The notes under the pieces are model-generated. The model was given only the letters and a program-made list of their open reading frames with translations, did no database searches and had not been told where the DNA came from. Positions 23,156 to 36,190 of a stretch of 64,000 nucleotides of DNA are shown piece by piece. A program made the translations under genes and the position numbers. Origin of the DNA: Dillenia suffruticosa (Eukaryota; Streptophyta; Magnoliopsida; Dilleniales; Dilleniaceae); contig JAVTVX010000013.1 of the NCBI GenBank assembly GCA_033439265.1, positions 19,758,500-19,822,499 on the forward strand. Reading direction: 5' to 3'. The first letter of the stretch is position 1. Each line of letters starts with the position of its first letter.

Positions 23156-26100
23156 CTATACATCCATGGTCAAAAGGTGCTTGACAATGGCATCAGTCAT
23201 TCCTTCAGCATACGGAAAGAGGAGCCCCGCTCCAGCTATCTCATGGTAGTGAATCCAAGGGAGTTCTTGGCTCTGTATTGCTGCAGCAAAACAGGTACAA
23301 GGCCATCTGCATCACCATGCCAGAAATGGACCGAACCTTCATTATTGGGGAATGTGTTCCCAGATCCATGGGATCAAATTCCCATGTCCCAAATCCAATC
23401 ATCAAGTCCCGATGAAGGCTCTCGAATTCTCCTTGCTGTCTAACCTGTGCCCGGAAGTTCGTTCTCACCCATGGAAGTGAGTAAACGCATATACAAATGA
23501 GACAGAAAATTCATTGTAAAGCAAAGGACTATTATCCCCACGCAGGAAAGAGAATATAACCATATGGCAATTCATTTCAGAATCAATCTTTGGGATATGT
23601 GCTTGTTGCAGAAGTGAATCTGGAAAATTGTACCTCAGCCATCATGTCAAGAATTTACAGAATTTAGACGCAACCAGGGGAACCCAGATGCAAACGCATG
23701 CAGATGCAGGGGCAGGGTGAAGGGAGTAAGGGGGGAAGAGGGCCCTGAAAATTTAAGGAAAAAAATTTTATATATAATTTCAAATTAAACCCTCAATGTT
23801 GTTTTGTCTCCTAAAAATTATGAAAACCCCCAACAGATAACCCCAATGTTATACTTCGTCCCACCTACCCCAATATAAATTTCTAGCTTTGCCCTTGTGC
23901 AAAAACAAGGATAAATGTTTTGAAGAGATGAAGAATGTGAATAATTTAAATGTTAGAAATTTTCTGAATGCCCAAACAGATATAGTTTTCTACCAAAAAG
24001 ATGCAAATTTAGTCCAAAAGCTCACAAAATAATCATAAATGACAAGGATATTGCAAAAGCAACTTAAAAGAAAAGGCTGAAAGTAATCGTAAATAATATA
24101 AGATAAAACTGAAGTTAATTTTAAATGCCAATAATAGAGGAATCATTAGAATTTTCTTTCAATGACACGTGGCAAGATTTTGTTGCTCAAATTTGGCTAC
24201 ACAAATTTCATGGATCTAAAAGTCATAAAACCTTTTTCTGGTTCCTGAATTAAAAATGAATGCAAAGATGTTAGTCCAGTAGCATATGAGTTAGATCCTC
24301 ATTGGTTCTCCTGAGCTATGAGAATCCAAATTCTTGTCAATGTACACAGTAAAGAATTTCCAACATCAAAAGAAACAGGGTAAACACCCACTTTGGTATC
24401 ACTATGCAACGGGCCATGTCATATCAAAAAACTTCCCTGCACTGCTTATATTGATTTAAGCAGAAATCTTCATCTAAATAACAACAAACATGTTCATCAA
24501 GGTAAAATTAAATTATTTCTTCTATTCCATATGGAACTAAAAACCTAAATGCTGCCAGTCAGTGTGTCAAACCTACAGAGGCCAACTTTGTGCCAATGAC
24601 AGGCAGGCAGCAACACATGGAAAGTGCTATAGATAACAAAAGCAACCAGCAACCACATTAGGCAGCACATCCCACGGGGCAAGGATGTATACCCATAGAG
24701 AGATAGAAGACCCATACAGCCATTCATGCCCACTCCCCAGAGTTCCTTGCACAGAAAAATCATAGCAGCCCAGGTGCTTCTCCTACTTCTCACGTACAAC
24801 AATTGCAACCCAAAGTAGTACTATATCCCCATCCCTGCCCACCCCCAACCAAAAAAAGAAGCAAAAAGAAAAAAGAAAAGAAAAACAAAGCCCCCATGGC
24901 GCGCTGGTGGCTCACACAATAATAACAGTATAAAGTTAAAAATGCAACCTAGAAAATAAAAGTGGAGATTATAAAAATGCAATGGAATGAAGGAAGAGGA
25001 CAATATATGATAAGGGTATTTCTTTTAATGACTCAATATGAGCTGGAGCACCACTAATCACTATAATCTTGGGCATCTATAGTTTTAAACTTTGTTGTTA
25101 AAAGCCAATTTCACCAAGACAATCTTATGAACGTACTAATTCAAATATTTAGTAGAATTAAAATTTTATCCAATGATCTCCCTCCCAATTTTAACAACTT
25201 GGTTTTGATTGTAAACATGTATCTCTGACCATTGCAAGGATGAGAACAATTTTTCCCCAGTGGCCTTTGATCAGCTCCTAACTATTGCATGTTAGCCTAG
25301 ATGCCTTTCATCAATCTAGACCCATAACCATTTGCCACTCTAATAATCTATAAGCTCCTCAAAATCTGAATTTTTTTTTTCCTTCTTCATCCTCTTTTTT
25401 GGCAAAATAAAGGGCAATAGAGATTAGTCAAAAGTTTCAAGGTGCAGCCCCCCCCCCCAAAAAAACCCTGATCGTGTGATAGGACTGCATACTTCCAAGA
25501 AAATCCTAATTGAAAGTTCGTTCTTTTAACTGATAAATTGCATCTTCTTGATTTACAAATTTTAATCCTAAAATGAGAGCTCAAGAATATTAGGAACATT
25601 AATCAAAGCAGTCCCAGCTTCATGTTAACTTGGCACAACCATGAGAAACCCAGCGAACTATGTGCTCGAACAGCAAAGTTGTTTGGACCCTTTAGATAAC
25701 CATATTTCGCCTCGTTATGCAATTTAACATTGTAATTATCAGGTACAAACTGCAAAGTTTATACCAGAAATATTGACAGAGTAGAACTTGGTCTTGAAGA
25801 TCTAAATGGAGCTGGTTTTCCTTAGCTGTGAACTTCTTATACAATTAGAGCACAATGGAGGTATCTGTGGATATTAGAATGAATGTTTTTGAATCCCGAT
25901 TGCAAGGTATTTTTACTACCTTCTGACCACTCCAAACTGCAACACAAGACTAAATGACCAATATTACTCAAGAAACTGTAACCATTTAGTCTAGGTTATG
26001 AGGCATGATAAGCAACATGGAGAAAACAAGCATGAAAGAGAACTTGAGAAAGAAAATTACCACAAAGCTTTTTCTCTTAGAATGCTTAGGCATGAGTTCT

Positions 26101-28243
26101 AAGTCCTGAAGGGAAAGAATGGCAGTGCTATGAGCCACAACACTAGAAGCAGGAAACCATTTCTGAGTGTTCCACCAGTAAATAAGCCATGGAGCGTAGT
26201 GGGCAACACAGTGAGTCCATTGGTCCTGTGCAAATTGTTGATCGTATGCTTCTTTGGATAAGTTAGCAGGAAAACCAGGCCACCAGTAGTTGACAACTGG
26301 AGCCACTTGGCTAGCTCCGGCCAGCCTACAAAACCATTAATCATCTTGAGTTAATTTTGAAAAAGAAGGATCATATCAACTGAAGAAAAACAAGAAATAA
26401 AAAATTATGGAATACACAAGAATAGCCATCGATTCTCTCCACTATCTCAACCTGAAAGCAATTGCATGCTAAACAATATATTTAAGACTTGGATAAACAT
26501 ACCTGTGAGGAATATATTTGAGGCAGCTCCAAATCACTTGTCCACCCATGGAAAAACCAACAACATAGAACTTGGATCCTAGTTCCAATTTTTCAGCAAG
26601 CTCTTCTATATCCAGAGCAAGACTCTTTACAGTTCGTTTTGGATCTGGATCACTCTCTCCATAACCAGGTCTGTCAAAAGACACAATATAAATGCCTAAC
26701 TCTTGAACAATTTCCTGGCATTACAAAGTCAAGAATCTTCAGATCCAAATCTGTGCATTAGAAGGATTCTAAGAGATAAAGTATCAAGATGAGAGAGAAC
26801 AAATACACACCAGGGGTAGTTCTGAGGCAATGATAGCATCATGTCTGCATGAGTCAAAACCATGTACATAAACAATCTCACACTTAGCTATATCTCAAGA
26901 AACTCCATGCTCTTTATAGGCCAAATGCCTGCCATCCCTCAGCGTTATTCTGGAGGCTGAAACAGGAGACCCATCTGGGGTTCCAGAAATCTTGGGTGGA
27001 GGTGGTTGGATTGCTTGGTACCACCACGCAAGGAATCCCACAAAGAAAACCAATAGTATTGTTAGATAAATTCCTGAAAATGCAATCTTACAATGAAAAC
27101 ATAAGTACAATGCAAAAGAGGACCACAATATATCCACAAAATATTTGGAAATTGCAACTTCAAACTAAATCCTCGTTCTTCCATAGAAGCATAGACTACT
27201 TTGAAATTCCCAAAAGACGTACCTCAGGTTCAGAGAATCAAAAGGGAAAACAGAGGGATCAAACTATCATCTTAATCTCCAAAGATCTTTCAGGAGATAA
27301 AGTTTCATTTTTCCTTTTTTCTGGCAATCAATATCCTGTTAGTCTTAACATTCTCAACACTACTGAACATAGGTTTTCCATAATATTTTTTCCATGGCAA
27401 CGTCCACACACTGACGCACATTTTCTCTATTTCCCAAGAATGTTTACCTAATGCCCTAGGAATTTAGACCAAAAAAATCAATCGGTAGACAATGAAACTT
27501 GCTAATAACAAATCCATTTAATCAAATCACACTGCATACTATGTTATTTGGACAAAGTGGTCTGTGGATCAAAGACGGTAACTGCTAACTACTCTGACGA
27601 ATTAGAAGATCATGACACGATACAATTCAAATAAGGATGGCACATTTCAAAACAAATGTATAATTTAATCCTCGGTGAAGAATATGAATATGAAATTCCA
27701 ACACCCATTTGAGACTTAGCCCGAGACACCACTTCGTTAATTTAATGAAAAATTTTGCATAAGAGTAAGAATAGGAAATACCGCATATAAAGCCTTGTCT
27801 TGCCAAACCTAAAATTACCCATTTGAAACTTTGATCCCAAGTCGGTCAATAAATTAATAATCAAGATCCTATTTTTGCAAAACCAATACCCACACTCTTA
27901 GATGTTCATTATTGAAGTCCAAATTCAAAATTTGTTTACTTCCATAATAATCTGCAGTCAAACACTGATGATTTAGTTTCATGTAATCTGACAGATTACT
28001 TTTAATTGTATTGCTTGTGATCTTCTCCGATGCAGTCAGACGTGACTGGGTAATGGAGTACGACGATTAGACCTCAACACTGTCGGTGAAAACTATGTAT
28101 ACGCAAGAAGGTATGATAAATCAATGAGAAGTGCAAAAAGAGAGGAACCCACCGGAGGGAAGTTTGAAAGATGATTGCTTAGATTTACGAGTGCGAGCTC
28201 TCGCTGCTGCAGTTGATATCTTCCTACTTCCTCCTGCTGCCAT
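23156..28243 (-). pseudogene. Alpha/beta-hydrolase copy B, broken
   Basis: Five exons match copies A and C: 28153-28243, 26811-27073, 26503-26714, 26061-26325 and 23156-23444, with splice sites kept. Exon 1 supplies a basic 30-residue N-terminus rich in Ala, Arg, Lys and Ser. Lesions, by comparison with A: a TGA at 26895-26897 replaces the Arg codon after HGVS (codon about 90), and two separate one-base deletions in the last exon (after PMDL, and after a CAGCAATACAGAGCC stretch) make it 289 bp instead of 291. The catalytic motif GAGH also reads GAGL, so the active-site His is lost. The Ser elbow GFSMGG survives. The last exon ends close to a CACTA-like insertion. Intron 4 carries about 0.9 kb (23617-24548) absent from A. 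Transcription is possible but a working enzyme is not. Confidence 0.9.
23690..23890. repeat. Dispersed repeat in intron of hydrolase B
   Basis: Begins with GGGGCAGGGTGAAGGG and ends with TTCTAGCTTTGCCCTT. This is the style of a widespread plant element with GGCGGAGCC-type ends; compare 40785-41690. It lies within the B-specific intron insertion. Confidence 0.35.
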
Positions 28244-28764
28244 TTTTTGTCCAACCCCATCTTGGTTTCCCAACTAGTTAAAGCACCCTAATATCTATTC
28301 CTTCCCAGAGAGAGAGAGAGAGTTCTCTGAGTGGTTAGACACTCTACCCTCAACCCAAAAGAGTTTGGTTTCCTTCCTCTCTCTCTCTCTCTCTCTCTCT
28401 CGTTACATCAAGATTTGAACCGGATCATCGGATTGGAGAGGGATTACGACCGCTGGCTGTCCCTGTGGACTCTTCCCCCCCCCCCCCGGCTCTTTCTCTC
28501 TCGATCGAGTTCTCTCTCTCTCTGTCTCTCATTCCATCTCGTTGGAGTTGACACACTCTATCTATTCTCTCTCTCTCTCTCTCTCTCTCTGTCTTGATCG
28601 ATCGATCTCCATGCCTTCACCGACCATGACTCTCTTTAAAGGGATTGATTAAACTATAATATATCTATGTCGGAGATCGATTCAATCCAGACAAGAGAAA
28701 GAAAGAAGTTAAAAGAGAACGGGGAGAGAGGAGAGAAAAGAGAGCGGCGGAGGTGAGCTTTGTG
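28244..28764. promoter_or_regulatory. Upstream region of hydrolase B, CT/GA-rich
   Basis: GA repeat at about 28309-28322 and CT repeats at about 28378-28401 and 28567-28590, with a C-run at 28477-28488. This stretch should contain the leader and promoter of copy B. No clear TATA box was chosen. The frame at 28331-28597 is made of these repeats. Confidence 0.4.
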
Positions 28765-29416
28765 CCAAAAAAAAAAAAGAAAAAACAATGTCGGATGGAA
28801 GATAATTCCATTTATAACACATCTATCACGGGTTAATCCCGCGACAGACTATGTCGCAAGTTAAATTTATGATAAATTCATATAACAGTATTACATATGT
28901 TGTGTCTTTAAAACACAACACAATTTGTTATGAATCCAAGACGTGACAAGACTTGTCGCGAATCAAAGACGCGACATAATGTATCGCGATTTCAAGACAT
29001 GATAAGGTTTGTGTCTCCAAGACACAACACAACGGCTCTCCTCTACCCGCGACACTACACTCCTCCCATGTGGCGCTGCACTCCCCCTCTCTCTCCTCCT
29101 GCGACACTCCTCCCTCTCTCTCCCTCCTTCCCTGTGACACTCCTCTCTCTCTCTCTCCCTGCGACACTTCTCCCTCTCCTTCTCTCCCCTACTGCCGCGG
29201 GAGCCTCCCTTTCCCTCCCTCCCCTACTGCTGCAGGAGTCGTCTCCCTCCTCGCCGCATTACTGTGGGAGGTTATGTAGCATATTCAAGATGCGACATAG
29301 CCGATGTCGCGATTGAACTCATAATATAGTCTATCATGGGTTCAACTTACGACAAATATGGGTTATAAAAAGAATTATTTTTTATCCGGCATTGTTTTAA
29401 ATTTTTTTTTTTTTGG
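28765..29416. mobile_element. TIR element of about 650 bp with GCGACA repeats
   Basis: The left end (28765-28812) and the reverse complement of the right end (29369-29416) align over about 45 bp: CC, an A-run, AAAACAATG-CGGAT, ATAATTC and TTTATAACNCAT. Inside are repeated short palindromic motifs GCGACA/TGTCGC (28838-29040 and 29280-29360) around a CT-rich core. This is typical of a non-autonomous DNA transposon. The superfamily is undecided because no target duplication was obvious. No coding capacity was seen. Confidence 0.6.
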
Positions 29417-29996
29417 TTTATTTCGCTACAAGGCTTCGGCAGAGGCAGTCCGGTCATTTCGTCTGGTTCTTACAAATTTGTCGTTTCTCTGCGAAACCAA
29501 CACTTCTGATTTTTTATTTCCCGGAGATTCATCGCAATTTTGCATTCCTCCAGGTGGTTTATATTTATTGTCATTCTCCCCTAAAGAATTCCAATTTCCA
29601 AGGCCACATATGGGCAGGGCAAGTCATGTTTCGGCCCACACTCAGATCTAATTGGCGTGATTGCGGATGGATGCTCAAGGACTAAAATATACAAATTAAT
29701 AATTTCATTAGTGTTTCAAATAAGGAAAAATTTTGAAGAATATGATGAAAGAATTATGTACTCAAACAGGAATATCAATTTTTAAAATCTTACATTGTAA
29801 TATTTTCTTCTCTTTTTCAAATAACAACTGAGAGCTTATGAATCAAAATCTGGTTCTCATCTTAATGCCAGATTGTGCAGGATTCAGAGAACCTAAATCT
29901 TCTATAAAAGCATGTAAAATTACTTTTTCATTTTACAAAAATTCAGACCTATCTCTTAGATCTCATAAAGAGTTCACGCATGACAACTTTTGAAAT
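29417..29996. other. Spacer downstream of hydrolase C
   Basis: AT-rich, no gene seen. It presumably includes the 3' untranslated region of copy C at its right end. Overlapping frames at 29358-29685 have no signature. Confidence 0.4.
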
Positions 29997-32900
29997 CTAC
30001 TTCTCACCGGTCAAAAGGACCTTAAAGATGGTATCAGCCATTGCTTGATCGCATGCGAACACATGTCCAGCGCCTGGTATTTCATGGTAGTTGATCCAAG
30101 GAAGCTGTAGAGCTATATAGCGCTGCAATGTCACAGGTACAAGACCATCATCATCCCCTTGCCATAGGTGAACTGTACCTTCGTTTTTCGGAAATGGGTT
30201 TTGAAGTTGCACGGGACCAAATTCCCATGAGCCAAAACCAACCATCAAGTCACGAACAGCTGATTCATGCGCTCCTTGCTGTCTACCAGATCTCACCGCA
30301 GCCGCCATCTACATAGACAGGTAGGTTGGAAGGGAGTGAATCAGAAAATCCCTCACTATTCATGAACGAAAGGACACACCTGGTTGAGGTCATATGTAGC
30401 AAAGAGGCAGCACATGTGGAAAGAGATGTCAACAAGCAGAAGCTAAGGACGAGGATTAAGTACTACATGAAAAGCCTCACTGTTTAGTCTATAAATAACT
30501 ACAAAAGAGGGGCTGCTCATATGGCACCAGCTATCCAGTGGAGGAGATATTGCTGCAGTAACCATGTAGTATCAGATGCATCTTTAATATGATCCAGTTA
30601 CTTGGGATTTGTTTTCATATGCTCGTGAGTCTTTGTCTAGTGATGTTTATTCATATATTACTGATAGAAAAAAGTTAGTCTTGGTTAAAATGCTCCATAT
30701 AGCTTAGATAAGGTGATCCTTTATCTTCATTTTTATTTAGTAGTGGCTGAATAGGGTGCCAAGAAAAGGGAAGTCAGTGAAGTTTTAAGTGCTGGTTTTA
30801 AGTTGGTTCTAAGGATATTATTGTATAGCAGCTGCAATATGGTGATAAGACTATACTTTTCCCTTTGGAGGATGTCATAGGTTATATGAAGCTCTTCTTA
30901 CATGAGGGCAGGATGTGGTAACTGATCATCGGACATCTCTCTTGGATCGAATCCTATAAAAGCTAAGATTTTTTTGGAGACTTGATGATTTAAAAAGGAA
31001 ATTATTCTAGTCTACAGAATGTATACTCTTAATATATTCCTATGTTATTATACCCGCCTCTTAAAGATTCATGTTGAAATTGTGAAGCAGCTTGGAATAT
31101 GAATGTTGGGCTATCTCCAAACAAAAGGATCAATTAGTTGTTGGAGGCCTATAAGTCAGTAGTATTACACTCTGGTTTGGAAGTGATAGTGGAAATTTTC
31201 ACTAGAATCAAATCCCAGGTGGCATAGAGTGAATACGACAAATGTAGTCCTCGCAAAATAGATGGGATGACAAGGCTACTTGGATTAATGTAATTGTGTG
31301 AGTTCTTGAAAATTTACCTTTGAGGTACACTTTCCCAGAATCTTATTGCTTACATAGAGGGGAATGGGTTTGCATTAACCTCAAAGCATTTCGCTCTATT
31401 GCATAGCATCTCATATGATACCATGCCCACAAGTTGCTATACACACAGGTACCCGCAACCCAACGGATTTGAAGCATAGAAGACAAACTCGATCACAAAC
31501 ATCTCTACTTAGAACAATGCAATAATAGAGAATCCACAGTTTTCAAATCTATTTTGCAAAGGCAGCATCTATTATCGAAGCTAGTACCCTTTTTTGTAGA
31601 TTCTCTGCAGTAAGATTCTCCCCTGATCCTCGACCACAAAGAAAGCTTCCTTAGTAGAAGCCACTGTTTTCCACACAAGCACAGCTACCTGAAGGTAGTT
31701 TGCAGTCCTCCCAAAGGACAACCAACCACACATCAATCAGTAATTGACTTCGGAGTTCCCAAGGACATCCCTTCCAAACTATTAAAGCCTCTCCAACCTG
31801 GACCACTCTGGCATCCTACAGGAAAGAAAAAAAAAAAAAAGGAACCACCCTCCACCAATGCCTTCTCTCGTGAAAAGAGGCCAGCTTGCTCACTAATGCT
31901 TCATTTATCCATATGCTAAAGCAAAGTTTTCCAAGAAGAGGTCCTTAAAAGACTTAGGTTGTCACCAAACAAATAGGCCTGCTCTGCATTCCCAACATTA
32001 AAAGACACTTCATGCTGGAACCCCTGTCACCCAACTTACCATATCGAAACTCCACGTGCCTGAGCTAGTCCTAAGGCATTTTCCCCTTATATTCTATCAT
32101 ATACTTAATGCTCGCAACCTGCCTCCAAGTGGTGTCCCTCCACCAAAAACACTCCATCCAAATAAGAGTTTGCTCGGTTAATCTTGTACTGAGTAATTCT
32201 TCTATTAAAGCGATTTGGGATAACATTGTCTATTTGGCATCTATTTGGTCCATGGGATCAAGCATTAAAGGGTGTTCCATTTAAGATGTTAAACAGATTG
32301 AGTAGGGCTGCTCTTGAATGGTTGAGACTAGAATAGTTCTACTCTATGGGGTTCTAGTCATTGAGGGGCTGGTCATTATCCAGTCACTTCTACGTCCTAA
32401 TATCGCAGATCCAACTTGAATCAATTATCAACTTTGGTCAGTGTCCAGCTAAAATGCATTGCCTTCTACCTATTTGCCTCTGTCTAGCTTAGTATGAGTG
32501 GTACTCTAAACTGTACTCTGAGCCAAAACATACAATATTCTTATACATACAATATTATCAGTGCTTGTCATATACCGTCACAAAATGTCTAGGGCTCGGA
32601 AAGGGTGCTTGAGGTTGGAAATTACAGTAAAACTTTAAGAATTTAAGGACAACGAAGAAATGATCCCTCACTGTTCCCTAAGTGATTGAAAGTTGACCTA
32701 TCTGAAAAGTTATTGGCAGGAAAAGGCTGTGAAAATGTCACAAGTAAATTAATTAATCACAAAGAGTATGAAACAGGTTACAATTAGCTAGAGTTTGAGG
32801 AGGACTAGACGCTGAAATTCCAATTTTTGTTGTTTACAAATCTGTAAAACAAGTTCAAGCAGAAGCATAGTTTGCGGTTTAAGAGGGATACAAGAAAAAA

Positions 32901-35900
32901 GCTCAAGTTACAATTGCAGTTCCTACTTGTTGGGAGGAACCAAACGCCTATGCAAATAGAAAGAAAAATCTGATCTTTTTAACACTTGCACTCTTCTGCA
33001 TTACATCATAACAGTATGCATAGAATGATAGTATCCTTTAGACACGTTCATTTCCATACTCGACATAGAAACCAGGGAGGTCTTAATCTTAATTTCTAGA
33101 GGCTGTTTCAGAAACCCAACAAACCCTAAATGAAAAGTCCTTCTGGAAGATGGAACCAAATAACAAAAATAAATAAAATTTAGCTTATACATGTTATATC
33201 CATTTTCTATCGAACAGATTCTAATAATTCCAGTTGTAAGCATTTACTTTAGCAGTGACTCTTTAGTTACTTGTCTCGACGTGACTTTTTTATGGCTCAT
33301 TCATCATGATTGACATGTGAAACCAAAAAACATGCAATATATGCAGCTAACATAATTCAAGATCTATACAGTCTTCAAGAAATATTTGTATCCTAAATAG
33401 AAGCGGCAACAACATTGTAGAAAACAACACAAGAAGGCACCTAAGTCTTGAAATTAGTAGCTGGAAGAGCTTTGTTTAGTAGTTTATCTTCCCAAATTGC
33501 ACTAACAAAAATAAAATGGCCCTCTTAAAAGCAAGTGGTAAAAAATAAGCAGTCTGCGCCATAGTCGCTAGCAAGTCATTGCCTCCAATGGGCCATCGCT
33601 TGCATGTTGCGCGTCTTAGGAGAAATGTAGATGCAAGAAATTTAGGGAAGAAATGATTACCTTAGGATCCCTCGACTTAGTCATATGGGCCAAAATTTCC
33701 AAGTCCTTTGTAGAGAAAACCTTAGGGTTCCGTCCTGCTGCACTAGAACCTGGGAACCATTTCTGAGTGTTCCACCGGTACGCAAGCCATGGAAAGTAGT
33801 GGGCAACACGAAGTGCCCACTGATCCCGAGGAAACTGCCGGTAGTATGCTTCAGTGGATAAATCAGCAGGAAGACCAGGCCACCAATAGTTGACAACTGG
33901 GGCAAGTAAAGCAGCTCCTGCTAACCTGTCAAAAGGGAGAACATGAACCATTGAGCAAAAGGCAGTACAAATATCTGGAAAATTTTCTTGACATTTCAAT
34001 TGTGCCTGTCCATCATGCACCAAAAGGTTATTCATCAACTTAGCCAAGAGATGCAAAACAAACCTATGCGAGATGTATTTGAGACAGCCCCAAACCGCCT
34101 GTCCACCCATGGAATGACCAACCACATAGAATTTGGAACCCAGTTCCAACTGATCAGCAAGCTCCTCTATATCCAAAGCCAAACTCTGAGGTGTTCTCTT
34201 GGGGTCTGGATCACTCTCTGCATACCCAGGTCTGTCAAATGATAAAACGTAGATCCCTATGTCTTCCATAATTTCCTAGAAAAACCACAATTGAGTTAAA
34301 AAGAATGATTCAATGTAAAATGGAACTAAAATTAGACAACCAGAAAATATCAAAAGGAAAGTATACAAAGATATTAGTACCGCAGAAGGAACAACAGCAA
34401 TATGTCTGTTGCAATCAAAGCCATGGATAAAGACAATTTTGTAATTGGCTTTTTCTTTGGGAACACCATGCTCTTTATAGGCCAAATGCCTTCCATCCCT
34501 GAGCTTTATTCGACGTGCTGTGATAGGAGGACCACCCGGCGAGCCACAAATCTTGGGGGGAGGTGGTTGAATGGCCTGGTATCCCAATGCCATAATCCCA
34601 ACCATGAAGATAACACTTATTGACCGAAACAAGCCTGAAATTGAGATTTATTTTCAACCATTAATAATTCCACCTAATCTTAGAAGCTGCTGAGATCTTC
34701 AAGACAGTTTATGAGGGTGGTATAAGCAAACTGTCCCAATAAGTATTATCTTTCACCATCGTTGCTTACCCTACCAATATCAGGTTGTGTTCCAACTATG
34801 CAAATAGGTAGCAAAGACAATAAAATCAGTAAAATTATCTTAACAACTGACTTTCAATATGAAAAGAACAAGTATTACTTCTAAGGATATCCACCAAATG
34901 TACTTCCCATATTTTCCCCGAGCTTCTCATTCATCACACAACTTGCCAAAACATTAGTGATGATATTTTACCGCACATGTGCCATCCTACTTGAGGCACA
35001 ATAGTCTAAGATAATTTCTCATTGCTCCAACTTAGTCTCTTCAAAGCACTAATTTAGGAAGGAAAAAGGCAGAACAATATTGTGGAGAAATATAGCATGC
35101 TTTGGACAAATATTCTATTAACCATCATCTATAAATTCAAGTAACAATCCAGAAGACAAATATCAGGAAATACAAAGTAAAGTTAAGTCACTACAGGTAT
35201 TGAAAAATAAATCAAAGCCAGCCATGGGCTCCACGCTTATGGTGCTAGTAGGTCTCATCCTGATTAATTCTCAGAAACATAACCTACTAGAAATAACAAA
35301 AATTAAGTTGAAATCAGTAAAAATGAGAATTACAATTAAACTTTTGACCATGTTGCTATCTTGGAACTGTAGTCTAAATTTCCTAATTTGCTTACCGGAC
35401 AGAAGTCCCATCGAACTTTAAAATTGGCATAATTGACTTCGCCCCGCTATTCTTGACAGAAACATGAATCAACCCTAAATCTATACATGGTAAAGGAAAA
35501 TAATATTGAGTTCATTAAAGCCATTCACATAAAATCAATCTGGGTCCTGTTGAATTACTTTCGATACAATCTTACATAAGTTTTACACAATTTCAATAAC
35601 ATGATACACTCGTGGATCTCAGATCAAGCACCAGGGAGTTTACCACCATTATTACAACATTCATATAGCAGTTATTTTGGAAAATAAATACAAGAATAAA
35701 AAATAAAATAAAATGTGGTATTGAAAAGATCAGACACTAGAAAATTGAAAACAGCATTCAAATGAAAAGGCATACTCTTTCCAGTCAAAAAGTTCCTTGT
35801 TCAAATAAATTTCATTTTGTTTATTTTATTTTATTTTTTTGTCTATAGGAGGAAGAGATGACAAAGTAAAATTAGGAACTTCCTAATTCATCTTAAAAAT

Positions 35901-36190
35901 GTGGGGTAAAAGATCAATAAGCATTGAATTTTCTTTTTTCTTTTACTAGGCACAAATATATGGATATATTATATATGTACGTATATATACACACACTCAA
36001 TTTTTATGTATGCATTTACATGCGTCCACACACATACACATTCATATTTCAGAATTAGAAATGTCAAATACTGACGGAAAAAAACAAAATAACATAACCC
36101 ACCTGAATGGCGTTGAGAAGAAGACTTGAGATTAACTCTTCTGGTGTGATCTCTTGCAGATGCAGCTGACACCCTCTTGTCCCCTGCCAT
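29997..36190 (-). CDS. Alpha/beta-hydrolase copy C, complete
   Basis: Exons 36103-36190, 34381-34634, 34064-34275, 33661-33925 and 29997-30308, with GT/AG junctions and consistent phases, encode 376 residues. A basic N-terminus (1-29, starting MAGDKRVSAASARDHTRR) precedes a membrane segment at about 33-50 and the conserved QPPPPKICG. The hydrolase core has FIHGFD, the elbow GHSMGG (Ser about 169), GDDDGLVP (Asp about 327) and PGAGH (His about 355), so the triad is complete. A membrane-anchored serine hydrolase is expected. The substrate is unknown, and the family resembles Arabidopsis At2g36290 from memory. It is the most diverged of the three copies and the only one without damage. Intron 4 is 3.35 kb and holds LINE remnants. 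The last exon starts at TAG/ATG (30308), giving about 7 extra residues compared with copy A. Confidence 0.9.
30720..30960 (+). mobile_element. LINE reverse-transcriptase fragment
   Basis: Around 30830-30865 the plus strand reads LQYGDKTILFP, a decayed form of the reverse-transcriptase motif YADDTxLF. It is followed by a frame like LINE sequence after this motif. Stops and frame changes are frequent. It lies in intron 4 of hydrolase C, opposite in orientation to the next fragment. Confidence 0.5.
31490..32170 (-). mobile_element. LINE C-terminal zinc-binding (zf-RVT) fragment
   Basis: On the minus strand 31500-31700 reads VWKTVASTKEAFFVV, then NRCCLCK and TVDSLLLHC. This is the zf-RVT signature of plant LINE polyproteins (NRCxxCxxxxExxxHxxxHC). 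The region up to about 32170 continues as broken LINE-like sequence with many stops. It is an old insertion in the 3.35-kb intron 4 of hydrolase C. Confidence 0.65.

Noticed and set aside
28928-29316. Overlapping Ser/Leu/Pro-rich and Glu/Arg-rich frames on both strands
   Set aside because: Produced by the CT-rich core of the TIR element. The composition is that of a simple repeat.
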